Assembly (NCBI GenBank): GCA_023381895.1
Contig: JAMCTA010000165.1
Span: forward strand, 1-7,555
Origin: Chloroflexota bacterium
Lineage (GTDB): Bacteria > Chloroflexota > UBA4733
Length of the DNA: 7,555 nt
Direction: 5' to 3'
The stretch's first letter is position 1. Each line of letters opens with the position of its first letter. Made by a program: the position numbers and the translations under genes. The notes under the pieces are model-generated. The model worked only from the letters and a program-made list of their open reading frames with translations, was not told the DNA's origin and made no database searches. Below, piece by piece: positions 1-5,624 of the stretch.

Positions 1-836
1 GGCCGCCCGCTCAAGCCGCCGCTCTCCGTGGCTAGAGGATCCCGTAGCGATGCTGGACGGGAAGACGTGGTGTTTGTCGCGATGACGGCGGCGACTGGAT
101 GGGCCATAAGCACTCGCACGAGCTCGCGCAGGTCGTCACGAGTGAGGTCAGGTCCAAGCTTCACTGCGATTGGTGTGGAAATACGTTCATTGGATGTGTG
201 CCGGAAAATCGAGGTCAGGAGATCATCGAGGCTCTGTGCCTGTTGCAAGCTGCGCAGTCCCGGAGTGTTCGGCGAAGAGATGTTGATGGCGAGGTAGTCG
301 GCCACTGGAGCGCAGTAGTCGAGCGCCGCCAAGTAGTCGTCGATTGCGCGGCCTGCTGTGACGCTGGTCTTGTTGGGGCCGATGTTGATGCCGAGCACAA
401 AGGTGCGCGTGCCGCGGGGGGGCAAGCGCGGAATGATGGCGCGCATACCCTCATTCGGAAAGCCAAGACGATTGATAAGGGCCTCGTCACGTACGAGACG
501 GACCAGTCGCGGACGCTCATTGCCGCGCTGTGGGCGGGGAGTGACCGTCCCCACTTCGATGTGACCGAAGCCGAGTGCTGCAAGCGCCTCGACGGCGACT
601 CCATTCTTGTCGAAGCCGGCAGCCACGCCTACAGGGTTGGCAAAACGAACACCAAACAGCATCCGCTCGAGGCGAGGGTGGCGGATTGTAAAGAGCTGTC
701 GCAGTATGGCGAGGGCAAGCGAGTTGCGCTGCAGAGTCTGGAGGGCAGTGAGCGCATAGTGGTGCGCTGCTTCAGCATCGAGGCTGCGAAGCACCGGATA
801 GGCGAACCGTTGATACGGGGTGGATGGCAGCGTCAC
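1..836 (-). CDS. pyrD: Dihydroorotate dehydrogenase (quinone), class 2, 3' end missing
   Basis: Oxidises dihydroorotate to orotate in pyrimidine synthesis, passing electrons through FMN to membrane quinone. About 278 codons are present and the frame is open at the left edge. E. coli PyrD has 336 residues, so roughly the last 60-80 are missing. Visible signatures in order: N-terminal helical segment typical of class 2 (about residues 8-60), GFDKNG at 74-79, VTPRPQRGNERPRLVRL, GFPNEG, GINIGPNKTS, INISSPNTPGLR (about 184-195; Ser188 matches the class 2 catalytic serine), IAVKLGPDL, ATNTT and SGGLSG at the edge. The start is GTG at 836: an in-frame TGA lies a few codons upstream, and a purine-rich Shine-Dalgarno (revcomp of 844-854) sits 7 bases before it. 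The gene is divergent from the small plus-strand ORF and unrelated in function to the sugar genes. Identity is near certain; only the start has slight doubt. Confidence 0.96.
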   Translation of the reverse strand, partial: MTLPSTPYQRFAYPVLRSLDAEAAHHYALTALQTLQRNSLALAILRQLFTIRHPRLERMLFGVRFANPVGVAAGFDKNGVAVEALAALGFGHIEVGTVTPRPQRGNERPRLVRLVRDEALINRLGFPNEGMRAIIPRLPPRGTRTFVLGINIGPNKTSVTAGRAIDDYLAALDYCAPVADYLAINISSPNTPGLRSLQQAQSLDDLLTSIFRHTSNERISTPIAVKLGPDLTRDDLRELVRVLMAHPVAAVIATNTTSSRPASLRDPLATESGGLSGR

Positions 837-950
837 CTTGGCGCTCTTCCTTCCTGCCTGTCTTCATGATGTCTATCTATGGTAAGGTAACGGCGGTCTC
901 GGTCATTCTGTCGACTCGCGCCAGAAGTGAAGCTGAGTCAGTGAGGTTCA

Positions 951-1178
951 ATGCGCGCAAGCAAGCCTGTTCCCGAGAGTGACCTCGATCGCGTGCTGCA
1001 GGTTGTGGTGGAATCTGCGGAGCGACGTATTGCTCATCTCCAGAGCTGGGGATTCGGTCCTGAGCATCCCGAGGTGCGGTCAGCGCGAGTGATGTTCGAG
1101 ATGCAGCAGTATGTGCTCGCGGTCCACCGACGCGCACAGGGCTTGGGGCGACGACGGCCAGATCCGCGGGATCAGTAG
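951..1178 (+). CDS. Small hypothetical protein, 75 aa
   Basis: I do not recognise this family. ATG at 951 follows GTGAGG (941-946) with a short 4-base spacer, an acceptable but weak ribosome site. The predicted product has no signal peptide or membrane segment. Residues about 9-28 (SDLDRVLQVVVESAERRIAH) and 42-65 look like two charged amphipathic helices around a GFGPEHPE turn, and the C-terminus is Arg-rich. The ORF sits between the divergent pyrD start and the aldolase, on the aldolase strand, with 87 bases before the aldolase start, so it could be the first gene of a two-gene unit. An overlapping minus-strand ORF (877-1137) has a low-complexity Ala/Arg/Pro composition and looks like a shadow. 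It could still be non-coding leader DNA. Confidence 0.45.
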   Translation: MRASKPVPESDLDRVLQVVVESAERRIAHLQSWGFGPEHPEVRSARVMFEMQQYVLAVHRRAQGLGRRRPDPRDQ

Positions 1179-1225
1179 CGCGTGCTACATTCTCCTTTGT
1201 CGCAGTCGTGAGCGGGAACGATTGT

Positions 1226-1242
1226 GCACCCGCCGGCGGTGC
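1226..1242. repeat. GC-rich dyad ahead of the aldolase
   Basis: GCACC (1226-1230) is complementary to GGTGC (1238-1242) around a 7-base centre. The inner CCGCCGGCGG (1230-1239) is itself a perfect 10-base palindrome. The dyad ends 11 bases before the aldolase ribosome site, so it could be an operator or a 5' leader hairpin. Only the symmetry is seen; the regulatory role is inferred. Confidence 0.3.
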
Positions 1243-1250
1243 TTTCTGAG

Positions 1251-1258
1251 AAAGAGGG
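1251..1258 (+). promoter_or_regulatory. Ribosome binding site fixing the aldolase start
   Basis: AAAGAGGG lies 7 bases before ATG 1266. The frame is open upstream to a GTG at 1224, but that GTG has no such site. Starting at 1266 also puts the catalytic residues on the E. coli HpaI numbering. Confidence 0.75.
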
Positions 1259-1265
1259 CCAAAAC

Positions 1266-2042
1266 ATGCAGAACCAGTTGCTTTCTCGACTGCGAACCAG
1301 GCGTGGCGTCATCGGATCGTGGCTCAATCTTGCGAGTCCCATCGCCACGGAACTGCTCGCTTACACTGGGTTCGACTTCCTCGTCGTCGATACTGAACAC
1401 TCGCCTACCGATACTGAGACGCTGATTCAGATGCTTCAGGCAATGCAGGGAACACCCGTAGCGCCACTCGCACGGGTGATGGGGAACGACGTCAACCTCA
1501 TCAAGCGCGTGCTTGACGCTGGTGTTTATGGCATCGTCATTCCGATGGTGAATACTCCTGATGAGGCTCGCCGTGCCATCGCATCCTGCCGTTATCCACC
1601 ACAGGGGGTGAGGAGTGTGGGGGGCCTGCGTCCGCCGTTGAGCTTTGGTGTTCCTCGAGCGGAGTATCTTGCCGAGGCCAATCGCGAAGTTCTGGTGGCG
1701 CTGCAAGTCGAGCATACCGATGCCCTTTCCCGACTCGAGGAGATCGCCGCCTTGCCCGGCTTTGACTGCCTCTTCGTCGGGCCCAACGACTTATGCGCGT
1801 CGCTCGGCCTGCCTCCCCTGCTTGAGCCCACCTATCCGACCTATGAGGCCGCGCTGCAATACATCGTGACTGTTGCTCAGCGGCATGAGAAAGTAGCAGG
1901 TATCCTCACTGGCACAGCCTCTACTGCCCGGCAGCGCTGGGAGCAGGGGTTTCGGCTCATTGCGATTGGCAGCGATGCTGCGCTGATGACCGGCGCGGCC
2001 CAAGCTGTGGTGACATCTGCGCGCGAGTTTCGAGGCGACTGA
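1266..2042 (+). CDS. HpcH/HpaI-family 2-keto-acid aldolase (class II, metal dependent)
   Basis: 258-residue TIM-barrel aldolase of the family that includes HpaI (4-hydroxy-2-oxoheptanedioate aldolase), 2-dehydro-3-deoxyglucarate aldolase GarL and the rhamnonate-pathway aldolase YfaU. These cleave 4-hydroxy-2-keto acids to pyruvate plus an aldehyde in the cytoplasm. With the start at 1266, the general-base His45 (VVDTEHS), pyruvate-binding Arg70 (PLARV) and metal ligands Glu149 (LQVEH) and Asp175 (FVGPNDL) fall at exactly the numbers known for E. coli HpaI, which supports both function and start. Other family marks are the GIVIPMVNTPDEA strand-loop and the YPPQGVRSVGG loop. The length is normal and no key residue is lost. 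The gene converges on the sugar importer operon with 11 bases between stop codons. The substrate is undetermined; a deoxy-sugar-acid product of the imported sugar is the natural guess. Confidence 0.93.
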   Translation: MQNQLLSRLRTRRGVIGSWLNLASPIATELLAYTGFDFLVVDTEHSPTDTETLIQMLQAMQGTPVAPLARVMGNDVNLIKRVLDAGVYGIVIPMVNTPDEARRAIASCRYPPQGVRSVGGLRPPLSFGVPRAEYLAEANREVLVALQVEHTDALSRLEEIAALPGFDCLFVGPNDLCASLGLPPLLEPTYPTYEAALQYIVTVAQRHEKVAGILTGTASTARQRWEQGFRLIAIGSDAALMTGAAQAVVTSAREFRGD

Positions 2043-2053
2043 GCCCTCCGTCC

Positions 2054-2929
2054 CTAGCCTTTGAGCCCCGTCACTGCCAACCCTTGGACGAAATAGCGCT
2101 GCAATGCGAAGAACAGGATAACGACCGGGAGCGTGAAGACTGTGGCCGCAGCCATCAGGGGCGCCCACTCGGTGGCATGATCAGACTGAAACGCCTGCAA
2201 ACCGATGGAGAGCGTGAAATCATTCTGGTGCGTGAGGTAGATTAGCGGCCCTTGAAAGTCGTTCCAGTGGCCCAGAAAAGAGAAGATGGCCACGCTGGCG
2301 AGAGCTGGCCGCGTGAGCGGGAGCACGATCGACCAGAACACCTGCCATTCATTTGCCCCATCGGCACGCGCTGCATCGGCCAGCTCAAAGGGGAGTGTGA
2401 GATAGAACTGCCGCATGAGGAAAATGAAGAGCGGCACGTTGATGAAGCTGGGCACAATGAGTGGGAGGAATGTTCCGATCCAATGGATCCAGGTGAAGAT
2501 CAAGAACGTTGGCACCATCTTCACCTGGAATGGCAGCATCATGCTTACCAGTACTAGTGGCAGGAGCCAGCGTCTTCCCCACCAATCGACGCGACTGAGC
2601 GAGTAGCCCACCAGAGAGGCACAGAAGAGTGCACCAATGGTTCCGAACACGGCAATGATGAGCGTATTCCGGAGGTAGAGCAGAAAGGGCACTTGCGTGA
2701 ACGCTACGGCGTAGTTAGACCACTGCGGTGGGATCGGGAGGATCTGAGGTGGCACTTTGAAGACGGCTTGCGTTGTCTTGAGCGACGTGCCCACCATCCA
2801 GAGGAAGGGGAAGGCGAAGAGCAGCCCAATGATGGTGAGTATCAGATAACGCGGCGCTGGCGTCAGAAAAGACCTAGAACGGTGACGCCGGATCGTAGGT
2901 GCGTCGAATACAAGTGTGCGTTGAGACAA
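2054..2929 (-). CDS. Carbohydrate ABC transporter permease, MalG type
   Basis: 291-residue inner-membrane subunit of a CUT1-type sugar importer. Hydrophobic segments lie near residues 28-48, 87-110, 121-145, 152-173, 209-220 and 260-278, the usual six for MalG-like proteins. The EAA loop that contacts the ATPase is clear at 182-204 (ELADAARADGA, followed by the WSIVLPL end). MLPFQVKMVP (131-140) and the C-terminal YFVQGLAVTGLKG are also family-typical. The start is TTG at 2929, six bases after the stop of the MalF-type gene, with AAGGG (within the revcomp of 2939-2944) 9 bases ahead, so the two are translationally close-coupled. It is the last gene of the operon. Its stop is 11 bases from the oncoming aldolase stop, with no hairpin terminator visible between them. 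The TTG start is the only doubtful part. Confidence 0.93.
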   Translation of the reverse strand: MSQRTLVFDAPTIRRHRSRSFLTPAPRYLILTIIGLLFAFPFLWMVGTSLKTTQAVFKVPPQILPIPPQWSNYAVAFTQVPFLLYLRNTLIIAVFGTIGALFCASLVGYSLSRVDWWGRRWLLPLVLVSMMLPFQVKMVPTFLIFTWIHWIGTFLPLIVPSFINVPLFIFLMRQFYLTLPFELADAARADGANEWQVFWSIVLPLTRPALASVAIFSFLGHWNDFQGPLIYLTHQNDFTLSIGLQAFQSDHATEWAPLMAAATVFTLPVVILFFALQRYFVQGLAVTGLKG

Positions 2930-2935
2930 TGCATT

Positions 2936-3868
2936 TTACCCTTCGTAGTACACCCAGCGGCGGCCGGAGCGAAAGATGAGCAGCGTCAGGAACACGATGA
3001 CGATGAATAGGAGCCAGGCCATCGCTGATGCGTATCCCATCTTCAGGTAGTTGAACGCGTTCTGGTAGAGATAGACCGCATAGAAGAGTAGCGCGTTCTG
3101 CGGCCCCCCGCCGCCACTGGCGACGACGTATGCGCTTGCGAAGATCTGCAGCGTGTCTATCACGTGTGTGATGAGCAGAAAGAAAGTTGCTGGTGAGATG
3201 AGTGGGAGGGTGACACGGAGCGCTCGCTGCCAGCCGTTCGCACCGTCGATCCGTGCTGCTTCGTACAGTTGCTCTGGTACGCCCTGAAGGGCTGCCAGGA
3301 ATACGATCATTGCCGTCCCGATACCCCATAGGCCCATGACGATCATGGCCGGCTTCGCCCATGCCGCCGTCGCGAACCAGCCGGGGCCTTGTGTGTGCAG
3401 CAGGTGTACCCATACAAAGTTGATGGGGCCGTACACCGGATTGAGCAACCACAGCCACAGGAGCGAGGAAGCCACGATCGGAGTGACGGTTGGGAGATAG
3501 ACAAGGGTACGGAAGACAGCGATTCCCTTCACTTCACCTTGGCAGCAGCTGGCCTTCAGGAACGCCAGGACGAGCTGAATGGGAATGCCGATGACCACCA
3601 TGAAGAACGTATCTTGCAGCGAGGTCCAGAAGAGAGGATCGTGGATGAGCTGAGCGTAGTTCTGTCCCCCGATCCAGATCGGTGACTGGAAGACGTTGAA
3701 CTGCGTGAAGCTGTAGTAGAAGGAGGCGATGAGTGGATAGACCTGCAAGGTAAGGAACCCGATGAGAAATGGCAGGGCAAAGAGTATACCGACCCGTGTG
3801 TTGCGCCGTCGCATCGCGACCGAGACCGGGGCAGAAGTCTCAGCGCGGCTTCTGGCTATCGTTGCCAC
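2936..3868 (-). CDS. Carbohydrate ABC transporter permease, MalF type
   Basis: 310-residue inner-membrane partner of the MalG-type subunit. There are about six hydrophobic segments (roughly 27-50, 85-104, 121-142, 172-193, 226-247, 282-300). The EAA loop is at 203-224 (EAARIDGANGWQRALRVTLP). VFRTLVYLPTVTP (118-130) and the GGGGPQNAL stretch (252-260) are family-typical. The start is GTG at 3868, with AGGAG (revcomp of 3876-3880) 7 bases ahead. It lies 63 bases after the binding-protein stop and 6 before the next permease. Odd point: residues 105-112 (KASCCQGE), in the loop between the second and third segments, are encoded by a 27-bp DNA repeat shared with the binding-protein gene. They make this loop about four or five residues longer than I expect from the family and place two adjacent cysteines there. 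The flanking sequence is normal, so the gene appears intact and in frame. Confidence 0.94.
   Translation of the reverse strand: MATIARSRAETSAPVSVAMRRRNTRVGILFALPFLIGFLTLQVYPLIASFYYSFTQFNVFQSPIWIGGQNYAQLIHDPLFWTSLQDTFFMVVIGIPIQLVLAFLKASCCQGEVKGIAVFRTLVYLPTVTPIVASSLLWLWLLNPVYGPINFVWVHLLHTQGPGWFATAAWAKPAMIVMGLWGIGTAMIVFLAALQGVPEQLYEAARIDGANGWQRALRVTLPLISPATFFLLITHVIDTLQIFASAYVVASGGGGPQNALLFYAVYLYQNAFNYLKMGYASAMAWLLFIVIVFLTLLIFRSGRRWVYYEG
3531..3557 (-). repeat. 27-bp direct repeat, copy 1, inside the MalF-type permease gene
   Basis: Identical base for base to 5149-5175 in the same orientation; the plus strand begins acttcaccttggcagc. Flanking bases differ immediately on both sides (3530 c versus 5148 a; 3558 a versus 5176 c). 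Here it begins at the third base of a Leu codon and encodes KASCCQGE. Confidence 0.95.
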
Positions 3869-3931
3869 AAGCTTACTCCTTTAGTTTGGTTCAGCAGCGA
3901 GATCGTGTCTCGGGCGTATCAGCTCTCACTG

Positions 3932-5275
3932 CTAGGGCTGGCGCTGACGAAGTTGAGCCTGAGCAAGGTTCTGCTCCATGACGCTCTGAGCATGGGCGAG
4001 TGCCGCCGTGGCTGTTTCACTCCCGTGTGTTGCAGCATCGACGTCAGTCTGAAGCGTGTTCGCTAGCAGGCTTGTAACCGGCGTTGCTGGCCATTGTGGC
4101 TGGACATTCCCCGAGCGAAGGTATTCCAAGAAGTGAGCGTAGCGCGGGTCTATCGAAGTGAGCTGTTTGTTGGTGAGGTACGACTTCACCGCTGGCATGT
4201 TGTTGACAGCTCGGGCCATAATAACGGGGGCGTCTCCCGTTTGCATCCACGTGATGAAGCTCCAGCCGTGCTCGGGATGCATTGACCCCTTGGGGAGCAC
4301 CAGAGAGTTCCCTCGAGTCTGTGTCGAGTTCTTGAGCTCAGGGTGCTGCTCGTCGTAGGGGATCGGCGCGACGTCATAGTCGAGGTTTGGTTTGAAGTTG
4401 TGGGCATTGAAGACTTCCCACTGTCCGTTGATCTCGAAGACGAGCTTTCCTGCGAAGAACGGGTCCTGTGCCTGGCTACCGAAACCTGCCGTGAATTCAT
4501 CAACACTCGTGGCACCATAGCGCTGATAGTATTCTTGTAGCCATTTGAGAGCAACCAGGTTCTGAGGCGCGTCAATCGTGAACTGTTGCCTCTTCTCGCT
4601 CCAGAGCTTGCCACCGAAGAGATAGGCGTAGAGGCCAAAGCCTGATCCGTTTCCAGCAAAGCCGGAGAATGGAAGGAAGCCGATGCGGCTATAGCCCGCG
4701 GTTGATTTCTTGCTGATCTTGTTGCTGATGTCGAATGCTTCTTGAAGAGTCTGTGGTGGGGAGGGGATACCTTCTTCCGCAAAGATCTTGCGATTATAGT
4801 AGAGCATATACGCGCCCATTCCCAGGGGCAACGCATAGAGCTGCCCCTGGAAGATCGCGTGGACGATCTGGGACTGGACGAAACGGTTGAGGTCGTAGTG
4901 GCTAGCCTTCACATACTCGTTGAGGCCGCGCAGTGCGCCGTTATTGGCCCAAGCTGAAAGTGTGCCGCCGGGATAGAGGGTGAATACGGCGGGTGGCTGC
5001 CCTCCCGCAGCGGCCAGTAGACCGCGAGTTGCAGGTATGCCCCAGCGTGGAATGACTTCCTGGTCGGGATGCTGGACGTTGTACTGATCACACGCCCCCG
5101 CTACCGCTGTGATGATGGGCGGATTCGACCAGCTGTGCCAGTATTCGAACTTCACCTTGGCAGCAGCTGGCCTTCCGGTTGGCCCACAACTGGCGAGAAT
5201 GCTTGCGACTGTGAAACTGAGAGACGCTGAGCCGAGGGACTTGATGACGGTGCGGCGAGACAGTGGCGCCACCAT
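3932..5275 (-). CDS. Extracellular sugar-binding lipoprotein of an ABC importer (COG1653-like)
   Basis: 447-residue solute-binding protein that captures a sugar outside the membrane and delivers it to the two permeases encoded after it. The N-terminus has twin arginines in SRRTVIK (6-12), a hydrophobic stretch and lipobox LASC with the lipidated Cys at 30, so Tat-type export followed by lipid anchoring is likely. Family marks: KFEYWHSW (42-49), GAYMLYYNRKIFAEEGI (154-170), GGKLWSEKRQQFTID (221-235), FFAGKLVFEINGQWE (273-287), YDVAPIP (300-306) and GNSLVLPKG (322-330). The start is ATG 5275, with a GGGAAGGG-type site (revcomp of 5283-5290) 7 bases ahead. The linker just after the lipobox (about 35-42, RPAAAKVK) is encoded by the 27-bp repeat. 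First gene of the operon, divergent from transaldolase. The ligand cannot be told from the sequence. Confidence 0.94.
   Translation of the reverse strand: MVAPLSRRTVIKSLGSASLSFTVASILASCGPTGRPAAAKVKFEYWHSWSNPPIITAVAGACDQYNVQHPDQEVIPRWGIPATRGLLAAAGGQPPAVFTLYPGGTLSAWANNGALRGLNEYVKASHYDLNRFVQSQIVHAIFQGQLYALPLGMGAYMLYYNRKIFAEEGIPSPPQTLQEAFDISNKISKKSTAGYSRIGFLPFSGFAGNGSGFGLYAYLFGGKLWSEKRQQFTIDAPQNLVALKWLQEYYQRYGATSVDEFTAGFGSQAQDPFFAGKLVFEINGQWEVFNAHNFKPNLDYDVAPIPYDEQHPELKNSTQTRGNSLVLPKGSMHPEHGWSFITWMQTGDAPVIMARAVNNMPAVKSYLTNKQLTSIDPRYAHFLEYLRSGNVQPQWPATPVTSLLANTLQTDVDAATHGSETATAALAHAQSVMEQNLAQAQLRQRQP
5149..5175 (-). repeat. 27-bp direct repeat, copy 2, inside the binding-protein gene
   Basis: Perfect match to 3531-3557. 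Here it begins at the second base of the Gly34 codon and encodes RPAAAKVK, the flexible linker between the lipidated cysteine and the folded domain. The reading phase differs by one base from the permease copy, so the peptides are unrelated. Confidence 0.95.
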
Positions 5276-5313
5276 GAAATAGCCCTTCCCAACGAGTTGC
5301 CACTATTACCATT

Positions 5314-5345
5314 GTAGACGACGTCGGTTTTCAGGTAGAGACGTC
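5314..5345. promoter_or_regulatory. Candidate paired operator with GACGTC cores
   Basis: GTAGACGACGTC (5314-5325) and GTAGAGACGTC (5335-5345) are near-direct repeats 20-21 bases apart, about two helical turns. Each contains the palindrome GACGTC. They overlap or lie just upstream of the weak TACAAT box for the importer operon, as operators commonly do. The repeat is seen; the operator role is inferred. Confidence 0.3.
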
Positions 5346-5348
5346 ATT

Positions 5349-5363
5349 CTTCCTTCGAGGAAG
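5349..5363. repeat. Small perfect hairpin
   Basis: CTTCCT (5349-5354) pairs with AGGAAG (5358-5363) around a 3-base loop. It is the one nearest the importer operon of a row of hairpins in the divergent region. No T-run follows on either strand, so it is unlikely to be a simple terminator. Confidence 0.4.
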
Positions 5364-5370
5364 CTACCAC

Positions 5371-5385
5371 GGCGGTGTCTCCGCC
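5371..5385. repeat. GC-rich hairpin GGCGG/CCGCC
   Basis: GGCGG (5371-5375) pairs with CCGCC (5381-5385) across a 5-base loop, eight bases from the neighbouring CTTCCT hairpin. It could be a leader structure or a protein-binding dyad. Confidence 0.35.
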
Positions 5386-5418
5386 CACAGGTTGGCACTG
5401 GTGCTATCCGCAATGTCG

Positions 5419-5450
5419 GCTGCCCGGAGAGGCAGCGCTCTGATGCTGCC
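5419..5450. repeat. Three-arm alternating inverted repeat
   Basis: GCTGCC (5419-5424), GGCAGC (5431-5436) and GCTGCC (5445-5450): the middle arm is perfectly complementary to either outer arm, giving two mutually exclusive 6-bp hairpins with loops of 6 and 8 bases. The arrangement resembles antiterminator/terminator switching or a double operator, but no T-run follows on either strand. Confidence 0.4.
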
Positions 5451-5558
5451 CTGCTATAGCGTTGCCAGATCACCTCTATCCTGGTGCTCACGGTGTACGA
5501 TGACTGTTGGAAGAGCTGGCAGAAGATTCAAGTTTCTGGGACAATGCCTATAGGAGTA

Positions 5559-5590
5559 CCGCCGCAACGTGCGCTAGCTCATTGTGGCGG
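5559..5590. repeat. Inverted repeat in the transaldolase leader
   Basis: CCGCCGCAA (5559-5567) pairs with TTGTGGCGG (5582-5590) over nine positions with one G-U pair, around a 14-base loop. It begins just after the weak TATAGG box and ends 20 bases before the transaldolase ribosome site, so if transcribed it would sit in the mRNA leader. Confidence 0.35.
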
Positions 5591-5610
5591 CGCGATGGAC
5601 ACTGCAGAGT

Positions 5611-5617
5611 TAAGGAG
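5611..5617 (+). promoter_or_regulatory. Ribosome binding site fixing the transaldolase start
   Basis: TAAGGAG lies 7 bases before GTG 5625. It is the best Shine-Dalgarno in this stretch. It favours GTG 5625 over the in-frame ATG at 5595 and the far-upstream open frame from 5484, which lack a comparable site. Confidence 0.8.
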
Positions 5618-5624
5618 TAGCACC

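Larger units (their letters stand above)
5276..5624. promoter_or_regulatory. Divergent control region between importer operon and transaldolase
   Basis: About 350 bases without a convincing gene. It must hold the promoter for the minus-strand importer operon and probably one for transaldolase. Possible -10 boxes: TACAAT on the minus strand (revcomp of 5311-5316), which would give a short leader to ATG 5275, and TATAGG on the plus strand (5549-5554). Neither has a good -35, so both are weak calls. The region carries near-direct repeats and several hairpins, listed separately. The transaldolase frame is open back to 5484, but the upstream residues have no family similarity I recognise. Confidence 0.6.

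Noticed and set aside
833..842. Partial copy of the repeat at the pyrD start (tcaccttggc)
   Set aside because: Ten bases only, overlapping a start codon; a match of this length is not unusual in a window of this size.
99..869. Long plus-strand ORF of 256 codons
   Set aside because: It is antisense to pyrD, whose minus-strand translation carries all class 2 dihydroorotate dehydrogenase motifs; the plus frame shows no family features.
1185..1715. 176-codon minus-strand ORF over the aldolase
   Set aside because: The plus strand encodes an aldolase with exact catalytic residue positions; the antisense frame is a shadow.
2519..2539. Third copy of the 27-bp repeat in the MalG-type gene (cttcacct…tggcagca)
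   Set aside because: Only two 8-base blocks match, with 4 bases between, and the bases encode the conserved MLPFQVKMVP segment, so the likeness is coincidental.
4186..4836. 216-codon minus-strand ORF in another frame of the binding-protein gene
   Set aside because: Ser/Arg/Thr-rich composition typical of an out-of-frame shadow; the overlapping 447-residue binding protein is well supported.
4822..4850. 9-bp-arm hairpin (CCAGGGGCA / TGCCCCTGG) inside the binding-protein gene
   Set aside because: About one such match is expected by chance when loops up to about 20 bases are allowed, and the encoded residues are normal for the family.
5371..5400. T-box or other known riboswitch in the importer leader
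   Set aside because: The minus strand shows GGCGG and ACCGCC, but not the T-box consensus or its terminator/antiterminator layout, and the downstream genes are not amino-acid related.
5484..5624. Transaldolase N-terminal extension of 47 residues from GTG 5484
   Set aside because: The extension has no family similarity I recognise, covers the predicted promoter and hairpins, and is bypassed by a strong TAAGGAG site before GTG 5625.
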